From Picochlorum sp. 'celeri' (lineage: Eukaryota > Chlorophyta > Trebouxiophyceae): a stretch of 64,000 bases of DNA. Shown in pieces: positions 19,508-28,948 of this stretch. The notes below the pieces were generated by a model. That model was not told where the DNA came from. It saw only the letters and a list, made by a program, of their open reading frames with translations, and did no database searches. The stretch is taken from assembly GCA_010909725.1 (NCBI GenBank), contig JAACMV010000023.1:310001-374000 (forward strand), given 5' to 3'. How positions within the stretch are numbered: position 1 is the first letter of the stretch; each line of letters begins with the position of its first letter. The position numbers and the translations under genes were made by a program.

Positions 19508-20800
19508 ATGGAGCCTTTATATGAGAAGGCGTGTGATTTGGTGGCAACGGCACAGGGACATGAGGATGAGAAATTGACAGAGGCTGTCAGTATTCTGACG
19601 GATTTGGTGCTCCGTCATGAGACACAAGCGGCCCAGTCAAAGAGTGATAGTGTGATGAAGATGAAGGAAAAATGTTTGGATGAGTTGGTGGGTGCTCTTG
19701 TGAAGAAGAGGGATGCGAATGGTCTCAGGTCGCTGTTGGGAGAGTTGAGGGGGTTGTTCCAGGAGATTCCAAAGGCAAAGACGGCCAAGATTGTTCGTGG
19801 GATCATAGAGGGTATCGATAAGATTCCTAATAGTACGGATATTTTGGTTCAGGTGTGTCAGGAGCAAGCGGCGTGGGCCACGTCTGAGAAGAGAACGTTT
19901 CTTCGACAGAGGATTGATATTAAATTGTCCTCTCTCTATTATTCGACCAGGAGGTACAAAGATGCCTTGGATTTGCTTAGTACATTGATATCAGAAGTGA
20001 AGAAATTGGATGATAAGCTCTTGCTGGTGGAAATTCATGTGTTGGAGAGCAAAATTCATCAGGCTTTGAGGAATTTGCCCAAAGCAAAGGCAGCATTAGT
20101 GGCGGCACGGACGGCAGCAAATGCCGTGTATGTCCCTCCATCCTTGCAAGCTGATATGGATGCTCAATCTGGAATCCTACATGGAGAAGAGAAGGATTTC
20201 AAGACGGCGTACTCGTACTTTTATGAAGCGTTTGAGCAGTTGAGCTCATTGGATGATCCACGATCCATTCGAGCGCTGAAATACATGCTCTTATCTAAAA
20301 TTATGGCTGGGGATGTGAGTGATGTGGGAATGATTATTTCGTCAAAAGCTGGATTGAAGTACGCGGGGTCTGAAGTTGATGCGTTGAAGGCTGTGGCGAA
20401 AGCATATGAGTCTCGCTCGCTAGCAGACTTTCAGAATGTGTTGCAGTCATATCAGGCAGAATTGCAGGACGACCCAGTCGTACATTCGCATCTGAAATCT
20501 TTATATGATGCTTTGATGGAACAAAATCTGATGAGAATCATAGAGCCCTATTCCAGGGTGGATGTTGCGCATGTTGCATCCAAGATCAATCTCCCTGTGG
20601 AGGATGTGGAAGCCAAATTATCTCAGATGATTCTAGACAAGAAGTTTTATGGAACGCTGGATCAAGGGAACCAAGGGACATTAGAAATTTATGATGAGGA
20701 CGCAAAAGACGACTTGTTCCCCTCAGCACTCAGTACCATTGACAACATGAGTAAAGTCGTTGACAGTCTCTTTGCTCGATCCATGAAAATCGTCTCATGA
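19508..20800 (+). CDS. RPN6: 26S proteasome regulatory subunit RPN6 (PSMD11)
   Basis: A lid subunit of the 26S proteasome that bridges the 19S lid and the 20S core. The 430-residue length matches the family. The helical-repeat N-terminal half includes LSSLYYSTRRYKDALDLL and DDKLLLVEIHVLESKIHQAL. The hallmark segment SYFYEAFEQLSSLDDPRSIR is followed by LKYMLLSKIMAGD. The PCI domain follows (LMEQNLMRIIEPYSRVDVAHVA, then DVEAKLSQMILDKKFYGTLDQ), and the protein ends in a helix LSTIDNMSKVVDSLFARS. Intronless; the ATG at 19508 gives the normal start. Convergent with the next gene. Confidence 0.94.
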   Translation: MEPLYEKACDLVATAQGHEDEKLTEAVSILTDLVLRHETQAAQSKSDSVMKMKEKCLDELVGALVKKRDANGLRSLLGELRGLFQEIPKAKTAKIVRGIIEGIDKIPNSTDILVQVCQEQAAWATSEKRTFLRQRIDIKLSSLYYSTRRYKDALDLLSTLISEVKKLDDKLLLVEIHVLESKIHQALRNLPKAKAALVAARTAANAVYVPPSLQADMDAQSGILHGEEKDFKTAYSYFYEAFEQLSSLDDPRSIRALKYMLLSKIMAGDVSDVGMIISSKAGLKYAGSEVDALKAVAKAYESRSLADFQNVLQSYQAELQDDPVVHSHLKSLYDALMEQNLMRIIEPYSRVDVAHVASKINLPVEDVEAKLSQMILDKKFYGTLDQGNQGTLEIYDEDAKDDLFPSALSTIDNMSKVVDSLFARSMKIVS

Positions 20801-20909
20801 GTATTATCAATCTTGTTCTTCATACTTTTCTGAATGTTACAAAAGTATTGAACACCATCAGGTATTCGCATATACACTTGTGGGATGCAACAGCATTCCA
20901 AAGAAGATG

Positions 20910-21602
20910 TCATCCTTGCTGCTCATTCGCCGGTTCCAAGATCCAATTGCCCCAAAAATTCGGCGAATAGTCATACTGTATAGCGTCACAATCATCGTTG
21001 GCCTTTATAGGCCCATAATTTCTGTACTCTGTGCTCAAGTTTACCACAAGACAATCCAGCTCATCATCAAACTCCCCCTGAAAAATTGACCAGAGCCATT
21101 TCTTGTTACTCGACAGAGACAGATCAATTGTTGGCCACTCAACAGGAGCGATAGATTCGTAATCATCGTCAACTTCTTGTTTCTTGTCGGGGCATGCCAG
21201 GTACACTGCAGAGCAAGATTGACCCTTGTACTCCACAATGGAGTAGTATGGCACTGGGCTCCCCTTTTTCTTCACAGCCTGGACACGATATTTTTGCCTC
21301 CTCGACTCGGTATACGCACTCAACCCCACACCTTTGTTTGAGCACTTGTTGGAATCAGACGTCAAGTATCTGGCCTTGCCCTTGGCATTCTTGCACGAGT
21401 ATTCAGGGTTGGGTCTGAACCGAAACGTTCCATTATACTCGCAGTACAGAATCTTTTCACCAGTTCCATAAGGCGTGCCGTCATCGATATAGGATTTCAC
21501 AACCCAGCCATCCCCACGGTCTCCCTCCTTGACCGCTGCAACCACAGCCCCCAGCACCACCACGGCAAGGCTGACACTCGTTGCTGCTGACGGAAGAGGC
21601 AT
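20910..21602 (-). CDS. Unrecognised secreted or membrane-anchored Cys-containing protein
   Basis: A 230-residue frame from the ATG at 21602, chosen because MPLPSAATSVSLAVVVLGAVVAAV is a convincing signal sequence or anchor. The mature part has seven cysteines scattered through Gly/Tyr-rich segments (ILYCEYNGTF, YSCKNAKG, GQSCSAVYLACPD, DELDCLVVNL, NDDCDAIQYD) and the sequence WPTIDLSLSSNKKWLWSIFQ. I recognise no family. Secretion-pathway localisation is inferred from the N-terminus. An extracellular, disulfide-bonded, beta-rich domain would fit. It is convergent with RPN6 (109 bases between stops). Confidence 0.6.
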   Translation of the reverse strand: MPLPSAATSVSLAVVVLGAVVAAVKEGDRGDGWVVKSYIDDGTPYGTGEKILYCEYNGTFRFRPNPEYSCKNAKGKARYLTSDSNKCSNKGVGLSAYTESRRQKYRVQAVKKKGSPVPYYSIVEYKGQSCSAVYLACPDKKQEVDDDYESIAPVEWPTIDLSLSSNKKWLWSIFQGEFDDELDCLVVNLSTEYRNYGPIKANDDCDAIQYDYSPNFWGNWILEPANEQQG

Positions 21603-21871
21603 CTCTCCTCCCAATGACGCATAGAAAAGCGAAGAATCCAACAACAACAAAAAGGAAATATTATTTCTTTCTTAAAAAAATACCCGTAGATCCACAGAGC
21701 AATGAATACCCAGCCATGACATTGGGTTCTACCGCCCATCGAAATGACACCTTGCCAGCCTGGCAAGCCATATTTCTCAGTACCGAGCACATTCGAGATG
21801 TTTCACAATCGGCAGTCTACCTCGCTTCCCTGTGGATGAATACTTTCCCTTCCAAATCCATACCTATACCA

Positions 21872-22297
21872 TCATTCAACATGAATCAACCAACCATCCT
21901 CTTGCCCATCCTCCTCACTCCCAATATCCAGTATGTCATCCGCCCGATGAAGCATGGCATCATCATCATCAGTTTGCTGATGATGATGATTCTTCCCCGT
22001 CAAGGACTCATCGTCGTCACTCACACGCTGTACCAGAAGGCCATCGACACGCTTCTTGTTCTTCTTCTTCTTCTTGATAGAGCCGTCGACATCTTCTACT
22101 CGACGACTGCCTCCTGTTCCAGTCACTCGGTGAGTCACCCTCCTATTCTTACACTCTGAGCATACCCCACCATCCACCTCAGCAAGCATAGATTCAACTT
22201 TTTCAAGAATATTTTCTTCTATTGATCGAGTTTTCCGACGCATATACTCTGCAAATAGGAGGCAACTCAACGCTGCCGCGATGCCCAACTGAATCAT
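21872..22297 (-). CDS. Unrecognised single-pass membrane protein, 141 residues
   Basis: Starts MIQLGIAAALSCLLFAEYMRR: one N-terminal hydrophobic anchor followed by a basic stop-transfer, then a helical stretch (SIEENILEKVESMLAEV). A CSECK pair, a lysine-rich run (KKKKKNKKR) and a strongly acidic C-terminus (DDDDA, GSEEDGQEDG) follow. The cytosolic tail is low-complexity. No family recognised. The frame is intact and has sensible composition, but it is short and partly repetitive, so coding status is moderately supported. Confidence 0.5.
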   Translation of the reverse strand: MIQLGIAAALSCLLFAEYMRRKTRSIEENILEKVESMLAEVDGGVCSECKNRRVTHRVTGTGGSRRVEDVDGSIKKKKKNKKRVDGLLVQRVSDDDESLTGKNHHHQQTDDDDAMLHRADDILDIGSEEDGQEDGWLIHVE

Positions 22298-22591
22298 CGC
22301 AACAACAGTCTGTGACTCACTGGTCTATCCTTTTCTTTATTCAAATTAATATATAGAGTATACAAATCATTAAAATAATACACATGTATCAGAATACATA
22401 CAAATCCTTCATCCCGCGAGTACTCCATCTGCTGGTCAATAATCTCTTGACCATTCATTTTAATTAATGAACAGCCATTGCCCTTGTACTACTACTACTG
22501 TTAGTATACACGACGCATTCTTCTTCTTTTTGTTTCATTTGCATGTTTCGTATCCATATGATTCACAGACTGAAGCAATCGATGAGTATTA

Positions 22592-23080
22592 TTACATGGA
22601 TTTCATCCATGATGCTCGCTTTCCTGCCCCTTTACATGACATGCATTGTGTAAACCCTAGACCATTGCACACAGGGCAGTGCCGGCACCCTTGAATATTA
22701 TCACAAAATAGGGTATCCCCCACTGTCAATGCACCAGTACCATGACACCATTGACATTCTACTTCACCAGTGCCGTGGCAGGTCTGACACTCGGTCGTAC
22801 TCTTCTCGGACGATACCGACCACAAAAGGTCCAAGTGTTGTTGCTGTGCTTGCTTGGCATACCTACTCAGCTCTGCAGCTATGGCATCCCCGCCTTCGTC
22901 CTCGTTCCCGTCATAACTACTACTACTTCCTTGGTGGTTATTACTACTATAACATGGTTTGGGTGCGAGGCGAGTGTGTTTGAATCCGAAATTCATACGC
23001 GTCGACCATTCTGGTTGTTGTTGTCGTACGACTGGGTTCTCTCTACCTCCACCCTTGCTAATTGAATTATTTGTATTCAT
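22592..23080 (-). CDS. DnaJ-type zinc-finger protein (BSD2/PSA2-like)
   Basis: A 162-residue protein with four CxxCxGxG-type repeats near the C-terminus: CQTCHGTG, CQWCHGTG, CPVCNGLG and CMSCKGAG. These form the cysteine-rich zinc domain of DnaJ without any J domain. In plants such stand-alone domains occur in plastid chaperone or assembly factors such as BSD2 (Rubisco) and PSA2 (photosystem I). The first 60 residues are Asn/Gln/Ser-rich with basic residues and could be a targeting region. Which assembly factor it corresponds to cannot be told from this sequence. Confidence 0.7.
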   Translation of the reverse strand: MNTNNSISKGGGRENPVVRQQQPEWSTRMNFGFKHTRLAPKPCYSSNNHQGSSSSYDGNEDEGGDAIAAELSRYAKQAQQQHLDLLWSVSSEKSTTECQTCHGTGEVECQWCHGTGALTVGDTLFCDNIQGCRHCPVCNGLGFTQCMSCKGAGKRASWMKSM

Positions 23081-23215
23081 ATTTTTACTAGTCTGACGGC
23101 AGAATATATGGTGTGTTGCCTAGAAACTGAACAACAACAACAACAATTACAGTCTTATTTCTTCTTTTCTGTGTGCGCGTGTATATATATTTTTATAGAT
23201 AAACAACAACTACTG

Positions 23216-24622
23216 TCAACACCGTAATGATGTAAACATTTTTCTAATTGAATTCCACACTGGGTTGTGGAGGTCGGCAGTTTGTTTGAAAACTACAATG
23301 ATGAGGGACATGTTGTCAGCCCCTCGGCAGAGACCTCTCAAATCTGGTGCAAGACAGTGATCGCATACATCTTCACAGATGGTTTTGAGGTCTTCTCCCT
23401 GCTTTATTTTCTTACGTACAAAGTCTACCGCTTCCTGATTGCTTAATACGTCCCATATTCCATCGCATGCGAGGATGAGGAACTCATCCCCCTTTTGAAG
23501 TTCAAATGTTGTAATGTCTGGGGTTGCCACAACCATTTGGTGGGTGTGCGGCAACTCGGTATTCTTTTTAAAGTCGAGATCTCCAATGGTGCGAGATACG
23601 TTGAGGGCGCCATTGACCCTGTTATCTCGTACAAATCCACCAGCCTTCATGATTCTCTCTGCTTCTTCCAGCAAGACTGGTTTGTGGTCCAGCGTGAGTG
23701 GCTCAGCGACTCCTTTGCGGGAAATAACACACCTTGAGTCTCCAGTGTTTGCAACATATACTTGTTTTCCGCGAATAAGGCAGACGACGGCAGTGCATCC
23801 CATCCCAGTTGCTCTGTGTTCTGCAAAGTCTTCCTCTTCTGCAGCGGTTGCCTGGCTGCTGATACCTTCAACTTCGTCAATCTGTTTTTGAGTGATCACG
23901 CTATCACGCGCGAGAGCGCTTTCTATAAACTGACTGGAGCTTTTATTACGGTGCATTGAAGGCGCAGCAGCCTCCTCCTCCTCCTCCTTGCCGTGTTCAT
24001 TGGTGTCCTCATCATCATCGTCAACGCCAGGTATGGTGATTGATTTTTCTACATCAGAGAAGAGTCCGACTGATGGTTTTGATTTCTCTACACCTGCTAA
24101 TTTCAATAGCTCTTGGATTCCCTCTTTGCTGTCCAAAATCTCATCAATCTTGTAGAAAGACTCGGCAACAGCCAGCCCCAAATCCCCATCCGCATACGCG
24201 TCTGTTTTCACAAGAATATGAGGTAGATGCTTTGCTGTATACTTTGATACCAAATCACCTCCGTGCCCGTCGAATACAGCGAACAAGGATGTGTGTGTCC
24301 CATCCTTTAAGTCCAAGACTGTCAGATGGGCATCCTCCTGCAGCAGTACATGATGCAACTGCATGATCTACTACTCTCGTTTCGAATACAATGTAATCAT
24401 AATGCCGTACCATGCTCACTCTCCATCCCTGCATCGCAGCAAAGCCATATTTGAGAGCCTCCCCCTCTCCTTTGCTGGACTCCTGCAAAAAGCAATCGAC
24501 AACGGGGTTGGTATACGCGTATAAAGCACACGCATCTGATTTTAAATACATTTTTAAATACATATATGTGCTATATATGCGCGTACCTTTTCGGTGACTG
24601 GTTGACTGAGATACTGTCCCAT
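23216..24622 (-). CDS. PP2C-type protein phosphatase A, N-myristoylated, three exons
   Basis: A Mg/Mn-dependent Ser/Thr phosphatase. Exons in transcript order are 24622-24587 (MGQYLSQPVTEK), 24482-24411 (ESSKGEG...GWRVSM) and 24337-23216; the introns are 104 and 73 nt. Splicing restores the family hallmark MQGWRVSMEDAH. Total 409 residues. Further motifs are FAVFDGHGGDLV (metal-binding DGHGG), VYVANTGDSRCVI, and ILACDGIWDVLSNQEAVDFV with a C-terminal aspartate site in RGADNMSLIIV. MGQYLS is an N-myristoylation consensus. A low-complexity acidic insert (DDDDEDTNEHGKEEEEEAA) splits the catalytic domain. It is a paralogue of the gene at 24995-26332. Confidence 0.9.
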
Positions 24623-24994
24623 TTGCTCTGCCAGAAAATTACAAAGACGGTCTGCTTTGATACGCCTTTACACAAGGTGATATAAATATATAAATGGTTC
24701 TGAGTGATTGTCAGAGGTCTCTAGGGTGCAATGGTACAAAACCCTGAGAGTCCTGTTGTGCACGAGACGATTGAGGAGTGTTACAGAGACACTCCCGATG
24801 GCTGGTCTCGATGAACAGGACTGATATAAAAATAATTAATATGCGTGTGTGGAGGCGGTGGGTCCAGCAAAAGCAGAGGATAGGGTAGGGTTGGTGATGT
24901 CTTTTTCAAATCTGGTGAAATTGGACAAGATCTCTCTCTTCATGGCTTGCTTGAGTGGTTACGAAAGAAAAATAATTCATATAGATTCATTACT
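24623..24994. other. Gap between the two PP2C genes with structured element
   Basis: Contains the promoter or 5' leader of phosphatase A, the 3' flank of phosphatase B, an AT-rich TATA-like tract at 24681-24695 and the self-complementary segment described separately (24721-24822). No protein gene is seen. Confidence 0.5.
24721..24822. ncRNA. Candidate structured RNA or structured leader (nested hairpins)
   Basis: Pairings visible by eye: AGGGT (24723-24727) with ACCCT (24741-24745). Then there is a three-tier nested stem: AGTCCTGTT (24749-24757) with AACAGGACT (24814-24822), CGAGAC (24763-24768) with GTCTCG (24805-24810), and GGAGTGT (24775-24781) with ACACTCC (24789-24795). TATAAATATATAAAT at 24681-24695 lies about 25-40 bases upstream on the plus strand. 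Read on the minus strand, the element would instead sit about 100-200 bases upstream of the phosphatase A start codon, perhaps in its 5' UTR. It matches no RNA family I recognise, so strand and identity are open. Confidence 0.4.
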
Positions 24995-26332
24995 TCACTT
25001 CAGGGATTGAGCAAATTTTGAGTTTTTGAACACACTGATGACAATGCTCATGTTGTCACATCCCTTGCCACAGCCTCCAGTGTCTTCAGCAAGGCAGTAG
25101 TCGCAGGCTTCCTCACAGATTTGTTTTGGTGAGAATCCCTTGATCAATCTTTCTCTCACAAAGGCTACTGCATCATCGTTGGTCAAGACATCCCAAATAC
25201 CGTCACAGGCAAGGATGAGAAACTCGTCATCATCTGTTAATCGCAGGGATCGGATTTCTGGGTTTGCTGTGACCATTTGTTCTTCTGGCGGGAGGCTTGA
25301 TACTTGCTTGTATTCAAGATCTCCCAAAGCTCTTGACAGGTTCAGACTTCCGTTGACACGTCCGTCGGCGACGAAGCCTCCTGCCTTCATGATTCTAGAG
25401 AATTCTTCATCATTTGTAGGTTTGTGGTCCTCAGTCAATGCCACAGCCTTGCCAGCCCGGGATAGCACACAACGAGAATCCCCGGCATTTGCCACAACTA
25501 GCTGATTTCCAGCAACCAGAGCACATACAGCGGTACAACCAGCTGCTGGGCCGCGCCATTCATCCTCACCAGAATGCATTTCCTCAAGCTCTAGGGGCTT
25601 GTGATGATCAATCGCATCCTCCACAACATCCAACGGGTCTGTCGATTTGGCTGGAACATCCGTGAACGGACCTTCCATGGTAGATCCATCATCTCTCTTT
25701 GTTCCTTCCGAGGCAGCATGCGCTACAGGCTCTTCTTCCTCTTCCTCCTCCATGGCCTCATCTTCATCCATTGTGCTCAACTCATTCCCATCTCGATCCA
25801 ACACATTCTGTACATTCAACTGGCCGTCCGCCGACTTGACGACTTTAAAAACATACCCACTTTCCCTTGATATTCCAAATGCATCTAAAAATGCCTCGGG
25901 CAACTGCGCACTGTCCAACATCATCGCACTCTCACCCTTTTTCAACCCTTCACCCTCTTCCTCACCCTCTCTCCTAAACGCCTCGAGCTCCTCTCTATGC
26001 TCCGCTCTCATCATGACCTCATCAATTCCCATAAATGCTTCCCGTAAGGCCTCTGAAAAATTAGAATCCTTGTACCCTTTGGTTTCCTTGAGCGTCTCTG
26101 GTAGATGAACGGCACAAAACTTTGCCACCTCTTTTCCCCCATGACCATCAAAAACGCCAAACAATGCTATTTTCGACTCATCCCCGCCCTTTTTCATTTC
26201 CAAGTTCACAACATGGGCATCCTCCATATCAGTTCTCCATCCTTGCATCGCACATACGCCGAATTCGAACGTATCATCGCTTCCACTCCCAGACTCCTTC
26301 TCCGTCACCGGCGTTGACAAATACGCTCCCAT
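24995..26332 (-). CDS. PP2C-type protein phosphatase B, N-myristoylated, intronless
   Basis: A 445-residue paralogue of phosphatase A. The start MGAYLSTPVTEKES is homologous to the spliced N-terminus of A, which fixes the ATG at 26332. Motifs are GVCAMQGWRTDMEDAHVV, FGVFDGHGGKEVAKF, LVVANAGDSRCVLSRAG and ILACDGIWDVLTNDDAVAFV, and near the end GCGKGCDNMSIVISVF. A large insert with an acidic stretch (DEDEAMEEEEEEE) lies between the DGHGG block and the central core, as in PP2C-gamma-like phosphatases. It has no introns although A has two in this N-terminal part. A probable membrane-associated phosphatase; substrates unknown. Confidence 0.92.
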   Translation of the reverse strand: MGAYLSTPVTEKESGSGSDDTFEFGVCAMQGWRTDMEDAHVVNLEMKKGGDESKIALFGVFDGHGGKEVAKFCAVHLPETLKETKGYKDSNFSEALREAFMGIDEVMMRAEHREELEAFRREGEEEGEGLKKGESAMMLDSAQLPEAFLDAFGISRESGYVFKVVKSADGQLNVQNVLDRDGNELSTMDEDEAMEEEEEEEPVAHAASEGTKRDDGSTMEGPFTDVPAKSTDPLDVVEDAIDHHKPLELEEMHSGEDEWRGPAAGCTAVCALVAGNQLVVANAGDSRCVLSRAGKAVALTEDHKPTNDEEFSRIMKAGGFVADGRVNGSLNLSRALGDLEYKQVSSLPPEEQMVTANPEIRSLRLTDDDEFLILACDGIWDVLTNDDAVAFVRERLIKGFSPKQICEEACDYCLAEDTGGCGKGCDNMSIVISVFKNSKFAQSLK

Positions 26333-27007
26333 GGCTACACCAATCAATTACTCTACGTACTCACTGCATCATATCAAGAAGACGACGGGTGAGAACAAAG
26401 AAACAGTCCCAGGCGGGAAGACCGCGGCCAATCAGCAGCTACCTGGCCTATAGCAAGCACAAAACCCCTTCCGACACCCCAAAATACCTTGATAGTAGTA
26501 TTTGAAATAGCAAAGCATGCAAAACCCGTCCCGAAACGCTCAACCCTACCCACAACAGAAAACCGCGGGCTTCCACGTCATTCTTCCTTGGAAGGCCACA
26601 GTCTGTGTACACACCCTAGCATAGACATGCACATATGAAATATGACAACAAATAGTACCTGAAACTGAGGATAGACGAGCGATACTACCACGGTTCGAAC
26701 GAGACGTTGTAACACTGCGAGCAACGAATCAGTCTCGACGACCAAGGACAAGCGTGGAGTTTCTATGCCTTTAATAATTTATAAAATTAAAACTATGAAT
26801 CGAATGCAGCGCCGTATGGATTCATTCATGACGCGGTGGATGGCGAACGGAAGGTGCTGTACAGGACCACCACCACCCAGATACGATTTTTTTTTTCAGA
26901 TATCAATCACTGCTGCTCCTAAAAGATTGCAGTGGCGATACGGAGCACCGGCCTCATCATTAAAGATATTCATCAAAGAGAGAAGAATGTCTGTGTTACA
27001 CACATAT
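26333..27007. other. Intergenic, nothing recognised
   Basis: 675 bases upstream of phosphatase B and downstream of the TPR gene. No open frame with a family signature, no tRNA (a GGTTCGAAC word near 26693 has no cloverleaf around it) and no clear repeat other than a poly-T run near 26887. Confidence 0.5.
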
Positions 27008-27592
27008 TCATCGTTGTTGAAACATGTTCATAAAACCTCCTCGCTTCTTCTCAAAACGAGACACCAGACCTTCAAACTTCTCCTCACCTCGCAACAGCGC
27101 AAAATCGTCATCGCTCCGGATTTGATCAAAATTATCATACCCAGCCTCAAGACAGCCAGCGAGGGCGACTAAACCATTATGGATACGAGCATCTTTCTCC
27201 TCTGGATCTTGCTCGTCCTGGGCAAGTCTTGACTGGCAGCATGCAATGTTATACAACGCGGCCATCTTCTCTCCGTTGCTAATAAGCTTGGGTTTATCTC
27301 TGAATCTCTTGATACCGGTTCCTGGGAGTTCAAGGGCTCTTTCAAAGTACCCCAACGCCGCTTTCCAATCTCCCTGGTCATTGGCCAAGGAGAGACCCAT
27401 GGCGATGGCTCCACGCGCATCCTCTGGCTCTAGTGGTGTATCATTCAAAGACGCATGAACTTTCAAAGCTCTGTTGCGTAGGGTAGCGCTCTGATACATG
27501 AGTTTCTTTTTCTGTGGTCTCGTTGGTATGCCTTTCGTGAAGGAGTGGCACAACCGCGACGGACGATACCCTTGATGGGACATCATCATCAT
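27008..27592 (-). CDS. Plastid TPR-like protein, conserved in photosynthetic eukaryotes
   Basis: The 194-residue frame from the first ATG (27592) begins MMMMSHQGYRPSRLCHSF, a basic Ser/Arg-rich leader resembling a transit peptide. The conserved body reads ARGAIAMGLSLANDQGDW, then YFERALELPGTGIKRFRDKP and EKMAALYNIACCQSRLAQ. It ends ALAGCLEAGYDNFDQIRSDDDF. These are tetratricopeptide-type helical hairpins of a small family that I associate with plastid-bearing organisms; its molecular role is not established to my knowledge. The frame is open further upstream but has only non-ATG starts. It is divergent from the ITPase gene with 268 bases between starts. Confidence 0.72.
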   Translation of the reverse strand: MMMMSHQGYRPSRLCHSFTKGIPTRPQKKKLMYQSATLRNRALKVHASLNDTPLEPEDARGAIAMGLSLANDQGDWKAALGYFERALELPGTGIKRFRDKPKLISNGEKMAALYNIACCQSRLAQDEQDPEEKDARIHNGLVALAGCLEAGYDNFDQIRSDDDFALLRGEEKFEGLVSRFEKKRGGFMNMFQQR

Positions 27593-27860
27593 GCTCTTTT
27601 TGTTTTGCAAGAGATTAATTTTATTTAATGAATCTCTGCTGTACAGGTACCCACTGAGTGGGTTGAGATGAGAGAAGATCTTTTGATAGAACAACAAGCT
27701 TGTTGTTCTTCTGACTAGTGCTCTATCGAATGAGACCTCTGAGCGGGGATGATGTATCGTTGTTGTTTGGGTGTCTGTCCCAATGGGTATGTTCTTTGGT
27801 CATCATCCCACATGATTGCCAATACAATATAAATATACAGTAGTAGTCTAGGTCAGGTGT

Positions 27861-28589
27861 ATGCTGATGCCGCTGCAAGTGCATGTTCTGAGCAAATCGA
27901 ATCCATTTCTAATTGCATCGCGTTTTCAGTATTATTCCTCATTACACAGCGCGACTGTGACGCACCGATTGCATAGAACGTTGTCCAAAGTAGCTTCAAT
28001 GGCTAATAAAAAAGGGGAGGAATCAACGCCATCGTTGATTCGGTTTGCAACAGGGAATGCAAAAAAGTTGGAGGAGGTTGTTGCCATCTTGGCGACGGGA
28101 CAGGAGCTTCCTTTTACCGTGGAGGGTGTCAAGTTGGATTTACCAGAGTTGCAAGGAGAGCCAGAAGATATTGCTCGAGAGAAGTGTAGGCTGGCTGCAA
28201 AGGAGACTGGTGGGGCTGTCATGGTGGAGGATACATGTCTGTGTTTTCATGCAATGAAAGGGCTTCCTGGTCCGTATATCAAATGGTTTTTGGAAAAGCT
28301 TGGTCATGAGGGTCTTAATAAGATGCTGGTTGGGTTTGAAGATACCTCTGCGTATGCGCAGTGTACGTTTGCATATACTCCTGGGCCAGAGACTGAGCCT
28401 GTTGTGTTTGTTGGAAGGACTGAAGGGAAGATTGTAGAGGCGAGGGGGCCGACAGCATTTGGCTGGGATCCTATTTTTCAGCCTGATGGGTTTCAAGAAA
28501 CGTATGCAGAGATGGACTCTGCTGTGAAGAATACCATATCCCACCGATATAGAGCCCTGGATAAGCTGCGGTCGCATCTCCTTCAGTGA
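27861..28589 (+). CDS. ITPA: Inosine/xanthosine triphosphate pyrophosphatase (HAM1 family)
   Basis: Hydrolyses ITP, dITP and XTP to the monophosphate, cleaning the nucleotide pool. The 242-residue frame carries [14 protein letters not shown] (substrate-binding start), [18 protein letters not shown], then [24 protein letters not shown] and [16 protein letters not shown], and at the end [18 protein letters not shown]; all are ITPA hallmarks. About 46 residues precede the second in-frame ATG (MANKKGEE, nt 28002). They are basic and Ser/His-rich, so the long form could go to an organelle and a short form could stay in the cytosol. Intronless. Confidence 0.93.
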   Translation: MLMPLQVHVLSKSNPFLIASRFQYYSSLHSATVTHRLHRTLSKVASMANKKGEESTPSLIRFATGNAKKLEEVVAILATGQELPFTVEGVKLDLPELQGEPEDIAREKCRLAAKETGGAVMVEDTCLCFHAMKGLPGPYIKWFLEKLGHEGLNKMLVGFEDTSAYAQCTFAYTPGPETEPVVFVGRTEGKIVEARGPTAFGWDPIFQPDGFQETYAEMDSAVKNTISHRYRALDKLRSHLLQ

Positions 28590-28726
28590 TGATGATGGGA
28601 TTTGAATGAGAAACAGAGCAAACGGTGGTGGTGTCTTTATCATCATGTAATATATTTAATTTTATTTCATTTCAGAGAATACTGGTACATTTTCTTGCGG
28701 AGACAAGAAGAAGACATTGGTGCAAC

Positions 28727-28948
28727 ATGCGCGTCGGAACAAACGTCAGTGGCAGCAACACAAGAGTTCAACAATCAGCACGCAGGGTGGTCGTGATGGC
28801 TGTGAATGGGAATAAAAAGAGTCCATGTCCTAAATGTCCCAGGAATAATTGCCGCGATTGCCCAACAAAGAGGAGGAAAGCAGTTGTTGGAGGTGTTCAG
28901 GAAAAGAAGACGAGCGAGTCTGTCCCTGAGGTGGTGGCCGGGCCATGA
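28727..28948 (+). CDS. Small Cys-rich protein with CPKCPRNNCRDCP motif
   Basis: A possible 73-residue protein. The first half (MRVGTNVSGSNTRVQQSARR) is rich in Arg, Ser and Thr, like a plastid or mitochondrial presequence, followed by VVVMAVNGNKK. The core SPCPKCPRNNCRDCPTKRRK places four cysteines as CxxC-x4-C-x2-C, suited to a zinc knuckle, and the tail is charged. I do not recognise a family. The frame stays open 34 codons upstream, without another ATG in frame except one at the start of a hydrophobic stretch, so the start is uncertain. Coding is supported by the compact Cys cluster and the leader-like N-terminus only. Confidence 0.45.
   Translation: MRVGTNVSGSNTRVQQSARRVVVMAVNGNKKSPCPKCPRNNCRDCPTKRRKAVVGGVQEKKTSESVPEVVAGP

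Noticed and set aside
21581..22159. 192-codon plus-strand frame over the gap between two minus-strand genes
   Set aside because: Low-complexity and overlapping the 3' part of the membrane-protein gene; no coherent domain or start context.
24720..24760. ATTGCAC word on the minus strand as a U1 snRNA loop II
   Set aside because: No U1 5' end sequence, no Sm site and no matching stem order; kept only as an unidentified structured element.
26680..26720. GGTTCGAAC word resembling a tRNA T-loop
   Set aside because: No pairing T-stem, anticodon arm or acceptor stem could be found around it on either strand.
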